From Clostridiales bacterium (lineage in GTDB: Bacteria; Bacillota; Clostridia; Caldicoprobacterales; UBA3941), in assembly GCA_012735575.1 (NCBI GenBank), contig JAAYGY010000006.1:1-39656 (forward strand): a stretch of 39,656 bases of DNA, written 5' to 3'. A program made the position numbers and the translations under genes. The notes under the pieces were generated by a model. It saw only the letters and a program-made list of their open reading frames with translations, made no database searches and was not told where the DNA came from. This document shows, piece after piece, positions 25,617 through 34,226 of this stretch; position 1 is the first letter of the stretch, and every line of letters begins with the position of its first letter.

Positions 25617-27356
25617 ATGGAAATGATTAAAGTTAGAATTGATGGCGTAGAAGTGGAAGTACCTGCTGGCAGTACTGCTCTAGAAGCTGCTAAAGCAGCT
25701 AATATAGATATTCCTACTCTATGTTATCTTAAGGATATAAATGAAATCGGTGCGTGTCGTATGTGTTTAGTGGAGGTAGAAGGCTCTCGTTCTCTCCAAG
25801 CCTCCTGTGTATTCCCTGTTCAGGACGGAATGGTTATAAGAACCAGTACACCAAAGGTTAGAGCAGCTAGAAGGCTGAGCCTGGAGTTAATCCTTTCCAA
25901 CCATGACAGAAAGTGTTTGACCTGTGTAAGGAGCCAAAACTGTGAGTTACAAGATCTTGCAAAAAATCTTGGAATAGATGAAATACGCTTCGAAGGTGAG
26001 CGATATGACAGACCTGTGGATTCCTTTTCACCTTCAATTGTTAGGGATCCTAATAAGTGTATCCTTTGCAGACGCTGTGTGGCTGTTTGTAGGGATGTTC
26101 AGGGTATTGGTGTTATCGGAGCTACTGAAAGAGGCTTTGAGACCATGATTGAGCCAGTTTTTGATATGAGCATAAGTGAAGTACCCTGCGTTAATTGTGG
26201 ACAGTGTATTGCAGCTTGCCCTACAGGTGCTCTAAGAGAGAAAGATGATACCGAAAAGGTATGGGATGCACTAAGCAATCCAGATCTTCATGTTGTAGTA
26301 CAGACTGCTCCAGCAGTACGTGTTGCTTTAGGTGAAGAGTTTGGTATGGAAATGGGTACAAGAGTAACGGGTAAAATGGTTGCTGCCCTAAGAAGACTGG
26401 GTTTTGACAGAGTATTTGATACCGACTTTGCTGCTGACTTAACCATAATGGAAGAGGGAACAGAGCTGTTGGGCAGAATCAAAAATGGTGGTAAACTCCC
26501 TATGATCACCTCCTGTAGCCCTGGCTGGATCAAGTATTGTGAACACTACTATCCAGAGTTTTTAGATAATCTATCTTCATGTAAATCCCCTCATGAGATG
26601 ATGGGAGCTGTGGTTAAGACCTATTATGCAGAGAAGAATAACTGGGATCCAGCTAATATTTTTGTAGTATCTATAATGCCTTGTACCGCTAAGAAATTTG
26701 AGGCTCAACGTCCAGAACTTAGTGCTTCAGGTTATCCTGATGTTGATGTAGTACTAACCACCAGAGAGCTGGCACGAATGATCAAAGAAGCAGGTATGGA
26801 TCTTGCTAAACTTCCTGATGAAGAATTTGATCCCGCACTTGGAGAATCCACTGGTGCTGGTGTTATCTTTGGTGCTACTGGTGGTGTTATGGAGGCTGCT
26901 CTTCGTACTGTATATGAATTGGTTAATGGCAAACCAATGGAAAATGTCGAGGTTCACGCTGTTCGTGGAGTTGAAGGAGTAAAAGAGGCCGAGATTCAGC
27001 TTGGAGATATGACTGTTCGTGCAGCAGTAGCTCACGGAACAGCTAATGCGAAAAAACTGTTAGAAAAAGTAAAATCCGGTGAAAAAGATTACCATTTCAT
27101 TGAGGTAATGGGATGCCCCGGCGGCTGTGTAACTGGTGGCGGACAGCCTATAGTAAAGGCAAAAACATATATGGAAGTAGATCCTAAAGTAGAAAGAGCT
27201 AAAGCTATTTATGAAGAAGATAGGGATCTACCCATTAGAAAATCTCATGAAAATCCAATGGTCAAGAAACTGTATGAAGAATATCTAGGTGAGCCCAATA
27301 GCGAGAAGGCTCATGATATCCTCCATACCCACTACACCCAACGAAAAATATATTAA
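25617..27356 (+). CDS. hydA: HydA, catalytic [FeFe]-hydrogenase subunit
   Basis: HydA carries the H-cluster that makes or splits H2. The 579-residue protein has an N-terminal 2Fe-2S domain (LCYLKDINEIGACRMC), a His-ligated cluster motif (HDRKCLTCVRSQNC) and two 4Fe-4S motifs (CILCRRCVAVC, CVNCGQCIAACP). The three active-site motifs are L1 TSCSPGW, L2 MPCTAKKFE and L3 VMGCPGGC, and a small C-terminal domain ends HTHYTQRKIY. This is the full modular form of NAD-linked hydrogenases. It is the last gene of the operon, followed by two terminators. Maturation proteins HydE, HydF and HydG are not in the window. Confidence 0.96.
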   Translation: MEMIKVRIDGVEVEVPAGSTALEAAKAANIDIPTLCYLKDINEIGACRMCLVEVEGSRSLQASCVFPVQDGMVIRTSTPKVRAARRLSLELILSNHDRKCLTCVRSQNCELQDLAKNLGIDEIRFEGERYDRPVDSFSPSIVRDPNKCILCRRCVAVCRDVQGIGVIGATERGFETMIEPVFDMSISEVPCVNCGQCIAACPTGALREKDDTEKVWDALSNPDLHVVVQTAPAVRVALGEEFGMEMGTRVTGKMVAALRRLGFDRVFDTDFAADLTIMEEGTELLGRIKNGGKLPMITSCSPGWIKYCEHYYPEFLDNLSSCKSPHEMMGAVVKTYYAEKNNWDPANIFVVSIMPCTAKKFEAQRPELSASGYPDVDVVLTTRELARMIKEAGMDLAKLPDEEFDPALGESTGAGVIFGATGGVMEAALRTVYELVNGKPMENVEVHAVRGVEGVKEAEIQLGDMTVRAAVAHGTANAKKLLEKVKSGEKDYHFIEVMGCPGGCVTGGGQPIVKAKTYMEVDPKVERAKAIYEEDRDLPIRKSHENPMVKKLYEEYLGEPNSEKAHDILHTHYTQRKIY

Positions 27357-27384
27357 TTAAAAGTTGAAATTTTAAAGTATTTCT

Positions 27385-27440
27385 AAGGAAAAATGGTTTT
27401 GTGAAGGTTCTTTCCAAAACCATTTTCCTTTTAACTTTTT
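27385..27440 (+). terminator. intrinsic terminator 1 after hydA
   Basis: AAGGAAAAATGGTTTTG pairs with CAAAACCATTTTCCTT (one bulged A), giving a 16-bp stem that ends at 27430, followed by TTAACTTTTTT. Confidence 0.85.
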
Positions 27441-27475
27441 TATTAAAATGAATTAGATAAATAATATTATATCAC

Positions 27476-27508
27476 CAAAAAGAACTCAAAAGAGGAGTTC
27501 TTTTTTTA
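27476..27508 (+). terminator. intrinsic terminator 2 after hydA
   Basis: AGAACTC (27481-27487) and GAGTTCT (27495-27501) form a hairpin flanked by A-rich and T-rich runs. It is the second of two tandem terminators insulating the topoisomerase genes from the hyd operon. Confidence 0.8.
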
Positions 27509-27537
27509 ATGTAGAAGGATTGATAAAGGCTATATAG

Positions 27538-27566
27538 TTGACTTTAGTATGTGATAAAATTATAAT
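27538..27566 (+). promoter_or_regulatory. sigma-A promoter of the topoisomerase operon
   Basis: TTGACT (27538-27543) and a perfect TATAAT (27561-27566) with 17-bp spacing lie 52 nt before the gyrB-like gene. Confidence 0.8.
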
Positions 27567-27618
27567 GTAAAAGAAAGACAAAAAGGAACATACGTTCACA
27601 CAGCTGGGAGGTTTATTC

Positions 27619-29610
27619 ATGACTAAGGCTTATGATGCTAATGATATAAAGGTTTTAAAAGGATTAGATGCAGTTAGGATGCGACCGGGAATGTATATAG
27701 GTACCACTGGACCTAGGGGTTTGCATCATTTGTTATGGGAAATAGTTGATAATGCTATTGATGAGGCAGCCAATGGATACGCTGACAAGATTGAAGTAAC
27801 ACTATTGGATGATGGCAGCGTAATGGTAGAGGACAATGGTAGAGGTATTCCAGTAGATATAAATGAAACATTGAAACTGTCAGGTGTAGAGGTAGTCTTT
27901 ACACAGCTTCATGCTGGTGGCAAGTTCAATAGTGAAAACTATAGTTATTCTGGAGGCTTACATGGTGTAGGTGCTGCAGTAGTTAATGCATTATCAAGAT
28001 GGTTGGAGGTAGAGAGTAAAAGAGATGGTAAAGTATACAGACAGCGTTTTGAAAGTTTTTATGACAAGAAGACAGATAAGGTTGTAGCCGGTATACCGGT
28101 AACAGGATTGGAAGAGGTAGGTACGACAGAGGCTACAGGAACAAAAATTCGCTTTTTACCCGATGACAGGATTTTTGATGATATTAGGTTTAATTATGAT
28201 GCCATTGCTAAGCGCCTAAGGGAGTTGGCCTTCTTAAATAAGGGTATTGAGATAGTCTTAAATGATTTAAGGAAGGATAAAGAGGATACAAGAGAAAAAA
28301 ATATTATAGATGATAAAACCAATATCAGGAAGGTATTTTTATATACTGGTGGATTGATTGACTTTGTAGGATACATAAATGAGGATAAAACTGTCATCCA
28401 TCCCGAAATAATATTTTTGGAAGGAGAAAAAGACGGCATTTCTGCCCAAATTGCCATTCAATACACTGATTCCTACACCGAAAGCATCTTTTCGTATGTG
28501 AATAACATCCCTACCAGTGAAGGCGGCACCCATGAAACGGGCTTTAAAACCGCTATAACCAAGGTATTTAATGAATATGCAAGAAAGTTTAACTATCTGA
28601 AGGAAAGGGATAGCAATTTAAGCGGTGAGGATTTTCGGGAAGGGATGACGGCCATTATATCTGTAAAGATGAGAAATGTACAGTTCGAAGGTCAAACTAA
28701 AACCAAGCTGGGCAATTCAGAGGCTCGAACTGCACTAGAGTCCATTGTAACAGACCAGCTGATATATTTTATAGAGAACACCACCCACGATCACATTGTA
28801 AAGCTTATTATTGAAAAGGCTATTAAGGCAGCTAAGGTAAGGGAGGCAGCAAGAAAAGCCCGGGAGATAACCCGCAAAAAAAACAATCTTGAAAGCGCAC
28901 CTTTAGTGGGCAAGCTGGCCAGTTGTACTGGAAGAGATGCTTCTGTAAACGAGCTTTTTATAGTGGAGGGAGATTCAGCAGGAGGCACAGCAAAACAAGG
29001 ACGGGACAGGCGCTTTCAAGCAATTCTTCCCTTGAGGGGCAAGCCTTTAAACGTAGAAAAAAAGCGGTTAGATCAGGTTCTTGCCAACGAAGAGTTTTGC
29101 ACTATAATATCTGCTTTGGGTACAGGTATTGGTGAGGATTTTAATATTAAAAATCTTAAGTATGACAAAATTATAATCTTGGCTGACGCTGATCAGGATG
29201 GTGCCCATATTCGCGCAATACTACTTACCTTCTTTTTCAGGTATATGAAGGAACTTATTACTGAAGGTCATGTTTATATTGGCCTGTCTCCTCTTTATAA
29301 GATATCCAAAGGCAAAACTGTAGAATACGCCTATAATGATGAACAGCTGAAAGATAAGATTAAAAAGATGGGCAAAGGATATGTGGTTCAGAGGTATAAG
29401 GGACTAGGTGAGATGAATCCAGAACAATTATGGGAAACAACCATGAATCCTAAAAACCGAAGCATCGTCCAGGTGAATATAGAAGATGCGGCTCAGGCGG
29501 ACAAGCTGGTAACTATCCTAATGGGGGATAAGGTAGATCCCAGGAGGGAATATATTAACACCTATGCTAACTTTAACAAAACAGATGTTTTTCAAGAGAT
29601 GGGGGTATAG
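27619..29610 (+). CDS. type IIA DNA topoisomerase ATPase subunit (GyrB/ParE-like)
   Basis: This is the ATPase and TOPRIM subunit of a gyrase/topoisomerase IV enzyme. The 663-residue protein has RMRPGMYIG, EIVDNAIDEA (ATP site), DNGRGIPVD, LHGVGAAVVNALS, then TOPRIM motifs FIVEGDSAGGTAKQ and ILADADQDGAH, and YKGLGEMNPEQLW. Both GyrB and ParE have these, and I cannot separate them from sequence alone. A location away from dnaA/dnaN and pairing with an A subunit are compatible with ParE or a second gyrase. AGCTGGGAGG precedes the ATG. The A-subunit gene begins 3 nt after the stop. Confidence 0.93.
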   Translation: MTKAYDANDIKVLKGLDAVRMRPGMYIGTTGPRGLHHLLWEIVDNAIDEAANGYADKIEVTLLDDGSVMVEDNGRGIPVDINETLKLSGVEVVFTQLHAGGKFNSENYSYSGGLHGVGAAVVNALSRWLEVESKRDGKVYRQRFESFYDKKTDKVVAGIPVTGLEEVGTTEATGTKIRFLPDDRIFDDIRFNYDAIAKRLRELAFLNKGIEIVLNDLRKDKEDTREKNIIDDKTNIRKVFLYTGGLIDFVGYINEDKTVIHPEIIFLEGEKDGISAQIAIQYTDSYTESIFSYVNNIPTSEGGTHETGFKTAITKVFNEYARKFNYLKERDSNLSGEDFREGMTAIISVKMRNVQFEGQTKTKLGNSEARTALESIVTDQLIYFIENTTHDHIVKLIIEKAIKAAKVREAARKAREITRKKNNLESAPLVGKLASCTGRDASVNELFIVEGDSAGGTAKQGRDRRFQAILPLRGKPLNVEKKRLDQVLANEEFCTIISALGTGIGEDFNIKNLKYDKIIILADADQDGAHIRAILLTFFFRYMKELITEGHVYIGLSPLYKISKGKTVEYAYNDEQLKDKIKKMGKGYVVQRYKGLGEMNPEQLWETTMNPKNRSIVQVNIEDAAQADKLVTILMGDKVDPRREYINTYANFNKTDVFQEMGV

Positions 29611-29613
29611 TTG

Positions 29614-32070
29614 ATGGCTAAAAAAATAGACGAGTTTACACAGAATAAGGATTTGATCATACAAAAACCTCTTGAAGAGGTAATGCATGAATCTATAATG
29701 CCCTATGCTGAGTACATTATATTAGAGAGGGCTCTACCCAGGGTGGAAGACGGATTAAAGCCGGTTCAGAGAAGAATTCTATATACCATGTATGAACTGG
29801 GAGTAACCCCTGATAAACCCCATAGAAAATCCGCTAGGATAGTGGGTGATTGTCTAGGTAAATATCATCCCCACGGAGATACATCGGTGTACGATGCCAT
29901 GGTTAGGATGGCACAGGATTTTGTTATGAGAGCTCCTCTAGTGGATGGGCAAGGGAACTTTGGTTCCATGGATGGGGATTCTCCTGCAGCTATGCGTTAT
30001 ACTGAAGCAAGAATGACTCCCTTGGCTATGGAACTTCTTAGGGATATTAATAAGGACACGGTAGATTTTAGTTTAAACTTTGATGATACCTTAAAGGAGC
30101 CTAATGTATTACCTGGCCGTTTTCCCAATCTCTTGGTTAACGGAGCTTCTGGTATTGCAATAGGTGTTGCTACAAATATTCCTCCCCATAATTTAGGCGA
30201 GGTTATAGATGGAGTAATACTGCAAATGGAAAACCCAAATATCTCATTGGATGAGCTGCTTAAGGTTATAAAGGGGCCTGACTTTCCCACAGGAGGAATC
30301 ATAATAGGACAGGATGAAATACACAAAGCCTACGAGACTGGTAGGGGCAGGATAATAGTCAGAGCTAAAGTGGATATTGAAAAGGCAGCGGGAGGCAAAA
30401 AGCTATTGGTAATTAAGGAGCTTCCTTACCAAGTAAATAAAGCTACTTTATTGGAGAAAATCCTGAAACTTAGTGAAGAGAAAAAAGGTATCTTAACGGG
30501 TATTGCTGACATTAGGGATGAATCGGATCGAACTGGAATCCGTGCTGTTATTGAGATCAAAAAGGATGGAGACCCTGAAAAAATACTAAACTTCCTATAT
30601 AAATATTCTGATTTACAGGTAACCTTTGGTGCCAATATGGTAGCAATAGCCGATGGAAGACCTCAACAACTGGGGCTTAAGGAAATCTTAGCTTACTATA
30701 TCCAGCACCAAAAGGATATAGTTACCCGAAGAGTCCAGTATGATTTAGATAAGGCAAAGGCCAGAGAGCATATTCTAGAAGGACTTATAATAGCTATTAA
30801 TAATATAGACAGAGTTATTGACATAATACGAGGATCTAAAAACCCTAGTATTGCTCGTAAGAACCTGATGAAAGAGTTTAAGCTGACAGAAACCCAGGCT
30901 CAGGCCATTTTAGACATGCGCCTGCAAAGGCTGACTAATCTGGAGATTATTACTTTAGAACGGGAATACAAAGAAATTAAAAAGACTATAGAGAGATTGG
31001 AGGCCATTTTAGGTTCAGAAAAGCTTCTTATTAAGTTAATAAAGAAGGAACTATTAGAGATTAAAGAAAAGCACAGCAATCCAAGGAAAACAGAGATAAT
31101 TAAAGATAGCACCGAAGCAGAGATAAAGACAGAAGATCTGATTCATGTAGAGGAGTGCATAATTGCTCTGACTCGAAACCAGGATATAAAAAGAGTGTCT
31201 CAAAAATCATTTAATCGATCCAGTAAGGATGTAGAAGCGGTAGATACTCGTGAGATGGACTATATAGAGTTCTTAGTAGAGTCAGAAACCGATCATAGGA
31301 TACTTTTGCTAACAGATCAGGGTAATTGCTATAGCCTAGACTCTATAGAAATACCTGAAGCCAAATGGCGGGACAAGGGTGTACAGCTAGCCAGTCTTAT
31401 AAGTGGCCTGGAAAGAAGTGAGAAGATTGTCGCCATTTTGTCCGTAAAAGACTTTTCTAAAGATTGCTTTATTCAATTTTATACTAGTCAGGGAATGATA
31501 AAGAAAACATCCTTGGCTGAGTATGAAACACGAAGAACTAAAATTCAGGCCTGTGGCTTGAAGGATGAGGATCGTGTAATAGGTGCGGAACTATTATCTG
31601 AAGACAAAGAAGTGATGATCGTTACTGCCCAGGGGATGAGTATTAGATTTAGTGGAGATCAAGTAAATCCCATGGGCAGGACAGCAAGAGGGGTAAAGGC
31701 TATCCAATTAAAAGATGAAGACAGAGTTATATTTGGAAGTCAAATTGAGGAAGATGGAGATCTAGTAGTGGTTACGGATCAGGGTATCGGCAAACGTACT
31801 TCTATAGCAGAATATCAGACCCAGGGGAGGGGAGGAATCGGTTTTAAAACTATTACTTTCTACAAGAACCGAGCAAATGGAAGATATGTAATTGGCGCCT
31901 TTTATGTTCAAACTCCCTATGAGATTATAATGCAACAAAAAGATGGTACCATAACCAGGATTAACACCAATGATCTACCTGTAGCATCTAGAGATGGCAG
32001 AGGAAGTTCCGTAGTAAAGGTAGATATGGATAATGTGGTGGAGCATGTTTATAGGAATTATAATGAATAA
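29614..32070 (+). CDS. type IIA DNA topoisomerase cleavage subunit (GyrA/ParC-like)
   Basis: This is the DNA breakage-rejoining subunit. The 818-residue protein has [17 protein letters not shown], the quinolone-region segment [17 protein letters not shown] with Ser and Asp at the sensitive positions, and the catalytic Tyr in [10 protein letters not shown] GyrA-type beta-pinwheel C-terminal domain follows, with several repeats such as [18 protein letters not shown] and [17 protein letters not shown] GyrA-box-like QGRGGIG is encoded at 31822-31842, but the canonical Lys is Ile, so supercoiling activity is uncertain. ATG 29614 is preferred to TTG 29611. The two genes form one unit with the terminator at 32078. 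Confidence 0.93.
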   Translation: MAKKIDEFTQNKDLIIQKPLEEVMHESIMPYAEYIILERALPRVEDGLKPVQRRILYTMYELGVTPDKPHRKSARIVGDCLGKYHPHGDTSVYDAMVRMAQDFVMRAPLVDGQGNFGSMDGDSPAAMRYTEARMTPLAMELLRDINKDTVDFSLNFDDTLKEPNVLPGRFPNLLVNGASGIAIGVATNIPPHNLGEVIDGVILQMENPNISLDELLKVIKGPDFPTGGIIIGQDEIHKAYETGRGRIIVRAKVDIEKAAGGKKLLVIKELPYQVNKATLLEKILKLSEEKKGILTGIADIRDESDRTGIRAVIEIKKDGDPEKILNFLYKYSDLQVTFGANMVAIADGRPQQLGLKEILAYYIQHQKDIVTRRVQYDLDKAKAREHILEGLIIAINNIDRVIDIIRGSKNPSIARKNLMKEFKLTETQAQAILDMRLQRLTNLEIITLEREYKEIKKTIERLEAILGSEKLLIKLIKKELLEIKEKHSNPRKTEIIKDSTEAEIKTEDLIHVEECIIALTRNQDIKRVSQKSFNRSSKDVEAVDTREMDYIEFLVESETDHRILLLTDQGNCYSLDSIEIPEAKWRDKGVQLASLISGLERSEKIVAILSVKDFSKDCFIQFYTSQGMIKKTSLAEYETRRTKIQACGLKDEDRVIGAELLSEDKEVMIVTAQGMSIRFSGDQVNPMGRTARGVKAIQLKDEDRVIFGSQIEEDGDLVVVTDQGIGKRTSIAEYQTQGRGGIGFKTITFYKNRANGRYVIGAFYVQTPYEIIMQQKDGTITRINTNDLPVASRDGRGSSVVKVDMDNVVEHVYRNYNE

Positions 32071-32077
32071 CATGATT

Positions 32078-32110
32078 AAAAAATCCCTACTTAATGTAGG
32101 GATTTTTTAT
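32078..32110 (+). terminator. intrinsic terminator after the topoisomerase operon
   Basis: AAAAAATCCCTAC-TTAAT-GTAGGGATTTTTT is a perfect hairpin with a T-run. Confidence 0.92.
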
Positions 32111-32207
32111 TGTATTTATTAATATCAGTCATAAGTAAGCTTATGGATAAATAAATTATTAGAGAGGATGATATTTACCTGGAATCAGGGATGGAGGGTA
32201 TTATATA

Positions 32208-32999
32208 GTGCGGGTTATTTATATTAGGCCAAAAAAAATAGGAAAGGTATTATTGATATTTTGTCTAGTAGTAATCTCTGTAATTTATTCAGTCAATTTT
32301 CGAGATAGTTCTATTGTAGTATTTTTAAATACCCAAAGGGAATTACCCATTTACTGTGTTGAGCGGGATGATAAAAAGATATCCATATCTTTCGATGCGG
32401 CATGGGGCAGTGAGTACACAGCTGAAATACTTCAAATTCTTGAAGAAAGAAATATAAAATGTACCTTTTTTCTGGTAGGTTTTTGGGTAGACAATCATCC
32501 GGATAAAGTTAAACTAATCGCTGAAAAAGGCCATGAAATTGGAAATCATTCAACTAATCATCCACATATGAGCAAGATAAGCAAAGAGCAGATAATAAAA
32601 GAAATTCAAACCACTCAAAAGAAGATCGAGGAATTGGCAGGAGATAAGGCAGTAAAGCTATTTAGGCCCCCATATGGTGACTATAATAATCTATTAATTA
32701 ATACCTGCAGAGAAATGGGATTTTATCCAATACAATGGGATGTAGACTCACTGGATTGGAAGGAGCTGGGCGTAGATCATATGTATAAGCAGGTTACTGA
32801 TAAAGTTAAACCAGGCTCCATAGTCCTATTTCATAACAATGCCAAGTATATAACCCAGGCCTTACCCTCTATATTAGATAAGCTACTAAGTGAGGGCTAT
32901 GAAATTGTTCCTATTTCTGATCTCATATACAAAAACAGCTATCAAATAGATCATACCGGAATGCAAAAGAAACCGTCCAATGATGTCATATTAGACTAA
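32208..32999 (+). CDS. PdaB-like polysaccharide deacetylase, membrane-anchored
   Basis: The 263-residue protein starts at GTG 32208, after GGAGGGTATT. It has a basic N-terminus, one membrane-anchor/signal helix at about 12-28 and a NodB-type deacetylase domain. Motif 1 is ISFDAAWG, as in the sporulation protein PdaB and relatives, with Ala at the second Asp of the usual TFDDG. Motif 2 is HSTNHPHM, motif 3 RPPYGDYN, and the later motif is IVLFHNN. It would act on cell-wall or cortex glycan outside the membrane. The missing second Asp is shared by the PdaB group as far as I recall, so activity cannot be judged. The following OB-fold gene is separated by 82 nt. Confidence 0.87.
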   Translation: MRVIYIRPKKIGKVLLIFCLVVISVIYSVNFRDSSIVVFLNTQRELPIYCVERDDKKISISFDAAWGSEYTAEILQILEERNIKCTFFLVGFWVDNHPDKVKLIAEKGHEIGNHSTNHPHMSKISKEQIIKEIQTTQKKIEELAGDKAVKLFRPPYGDYNNLLINTCREMGFYPIQWDVDSLDWKELGVDHMYKQVTDKVKPGSIVLFHNNAKYITQALPSILDKLLSEGYEIVPISDLIYKNSYQIDHTGMQKKPSNDVILD

Positions 33000-33081
33000 T
33001 GGCTTGAATAAGTATAGAAATAATCTTGTGCTTTTAGTGAGATCATGGATAGATACAGGGGAGAAAGAAGGGAGAGACTGG

Positions 33082-33717
33082 ATGATGGAGCATGTAATGG
33101 ATAACAATAAGGTTATAGTAGCGGGCACAGTAAATACACCAATGGTATATAGCCATGAGATGTTTGGGGAAAATTTTTATCATTTTGAATTAGCGGTACC
33201 ACGTCTTAGCGATTATATTGATTTACTACCCATTACAATATCCGAACGTTTGATGGGGGAAATAGAATTGAATCCAGGGTCAGAGGTCGTGATCGAGGGA
33301 CAGTTTAGATCCTACAATAAGTTTATAGATGGAAGTAACAGACTGATTCTAACTGTCTTTACCAGAGATATATATCCCAAAAAAGAAAACATAAAAAACC
33401 CAAATCAGATCTATCTAAACGGATTCATATGTAAAGAGCCAGTCTATAGAACTACACCATTTAATAGGGAAATAACAGATATTTTATTAGCTGTTAACAG
33501 GGCTTACGGAAAGTCGGATTATATTCCTACAATAGCATGGGGAAGAAACGCAAGATGCTCCCAGCATTTAAAAGTAGGTGATAACATAAGGATATGGGGA
33601 CGGATTCAAAGCAGAGTTTATCAAAAAAAACAAACTGACGGGGAAGTAGTGGAAAAGACTGCTTATGAGGTATCTATATCTAAGATGGAAATTGTGGAAA
33701 AGAAAAATAATTCATAA
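33082..33717 (+). CDS. OB-fold single-stranded DNA-binding-like protein
   Basis: The 211-residue protein appears to contain two OB folds: about 8-105 (NNKVIVAGTVNTPMVYSHE, then FYHFELAVPRLS) and about 113-205 (NQIYLNGFICKEPVYRTT, ADILLAV-like strand, YIPTIAWGRNARC, VGDNIRIWGRIQSR). The second half has the clear SSB pattern of GFI-x-KEP, TTPFNREIT and an iaWGrnA strand. Clostridial genomes carry such proteins annotated as single-stranded DNA-binding. It differs from the canonical ssb by size and by lacking the acidic DxDIPF tail. ATG 33082 has GGGAG 7 nt upstream and is preferred to TTG 33004. Confidence 0.72.
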   Translation: MMEHVMDNNKVIVAGTVNTPMVYSHEMFGENFYHFELAVPRLSDYIDLLPITISERLMGEIELNPGSEVVIEGQFRSYNKFIDGSNRLILTVFTRDIYPKKENIKNPNQIYLNGFICKEPVYRTTPFNREITDILLAVNRAYGKSDYIPTIAWGRNARCSQHLKVGDNIRIWGRIQSRVYQKKQTDGEVVEKTAYEVSISKMEIVEKKNNS

Positions 33718-33726
33718 CTAACAGCT

Positions 33727-33755
33727 AAAAACCTGAGGTAACTCAGGTTTTTATA
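33727..33755 (+). terminator. intrinsic terminator after the OB-fold gene
   Basis: AAACCTGAG-GTAA-CTCAGGTTT with flanking A and T runs forms a 9-bp hairpin with a tetraloop. Confidence 0.9.
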
Positions 33756-33784
33756 TTGTAGGTTTTAATTTACTGTGTTAAAAT
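33756..33784 (+). promoter_or_regulatory. possible promoter of the yerC-like gene
   Basis: TTGTAG (33756-33761) and TAAAAT (33779-33784) are separated by 17 bp, about 100 nt before the gene. The -35 match is only partial. Confidence 0.4.
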
Positions 33785-33883
33785 GATAATACCATGAATT
33801 ATGCTGAAATAGAGGACTTTCCTGTTGCCATATATTTACAATAAAGGACTTGTAATTTTAGGACTGATTATGGGAGGGATATA

Positions 33884-34180
33884 ATGGAATATAAATCTAA
33901 ACTACAAAGCAAACAGGTAGATGGTTTATTTGAAGCTATACTTAAGCTAGAAACCATAGAGGAGTGTTATCGGTTTTTTGAAGATATTTGTACCATAAAC
34001 GAAGTAAAATCCCTGGCACAGAGATTAGAGGTTGCCAAAATGCTTAGAGCCAAAAAGACCTACCAGGACATTGCTGATAAAACCGGGGCTAGCACTGCTA
34101 CCATAAGTCGTGTCAATAGGTCATTGACTTATGGTGCTGATGGGTATAATATCATATTGGACAGGTTATTAGAAGAATAA
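33884..34180 (+). CDS. YerC/TrpR-superfamily DNA-binding protein
   Basis: The 98-residue helical protein belongs to the YerC/YecD group of the TrpR superfamily. The helix-turn-helix is at about 58-80 (TYQDIADKTGASTATISRV), preceded by ECYRFFEDICTINEVKSLAQR, the family's characteristic dimerisation helices. Despite the fold it is not a tryptophan repressor in Firmicutes, where trp control is by T-box or TRAP. In Bacillus subtilis yerC lies close to pcrA and ligA, and here it directly precedes pcrA. Its target is unknown. GGGAGGGATATA precedes the ATG. Confidence 0.9.
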   Translation: MEYKSKLQSKQVDGLFEAILKLETIEECYRFFEDICTINEVKSLAQRLEVAKMLRAKKTYQDIADKTGASTATISRVNRSLTYGADGYNIILDRLLEE

Positions 34181-34182
34181 GG

Positions 34183-34204
34183 GACACCCTAAGGGGTGTC
34201 TTTT
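34183..34204 (+). terminator. short hairpin between the yerC-like gene and pcrA
   Basis: GACACCC-TAAG-GGGTGTC followed by only four T residues. It may attenuate rather than fully stop read-through into pcrA, whose start is 23 nt downstream. Confidence 0.6.
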
Positions 34205-34226
34205 AAATAAGATTTGGAGGTTTTTT

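Noticed and set aside
32380-32410. Polysaccharide deacetylase lacking the second Asp of TFDDG
   Set aside because: The SFDAAWG form is typical of the PdaB group as I know it, so it is not a specific lesion of this gene.
33884-34180. TrpR-type tryptophan repressor controlling the trp operon
   Set aside because: The protein belongs to the YerC group, lies 27 kb from the trp operon, and trp is already explained by a T-box.
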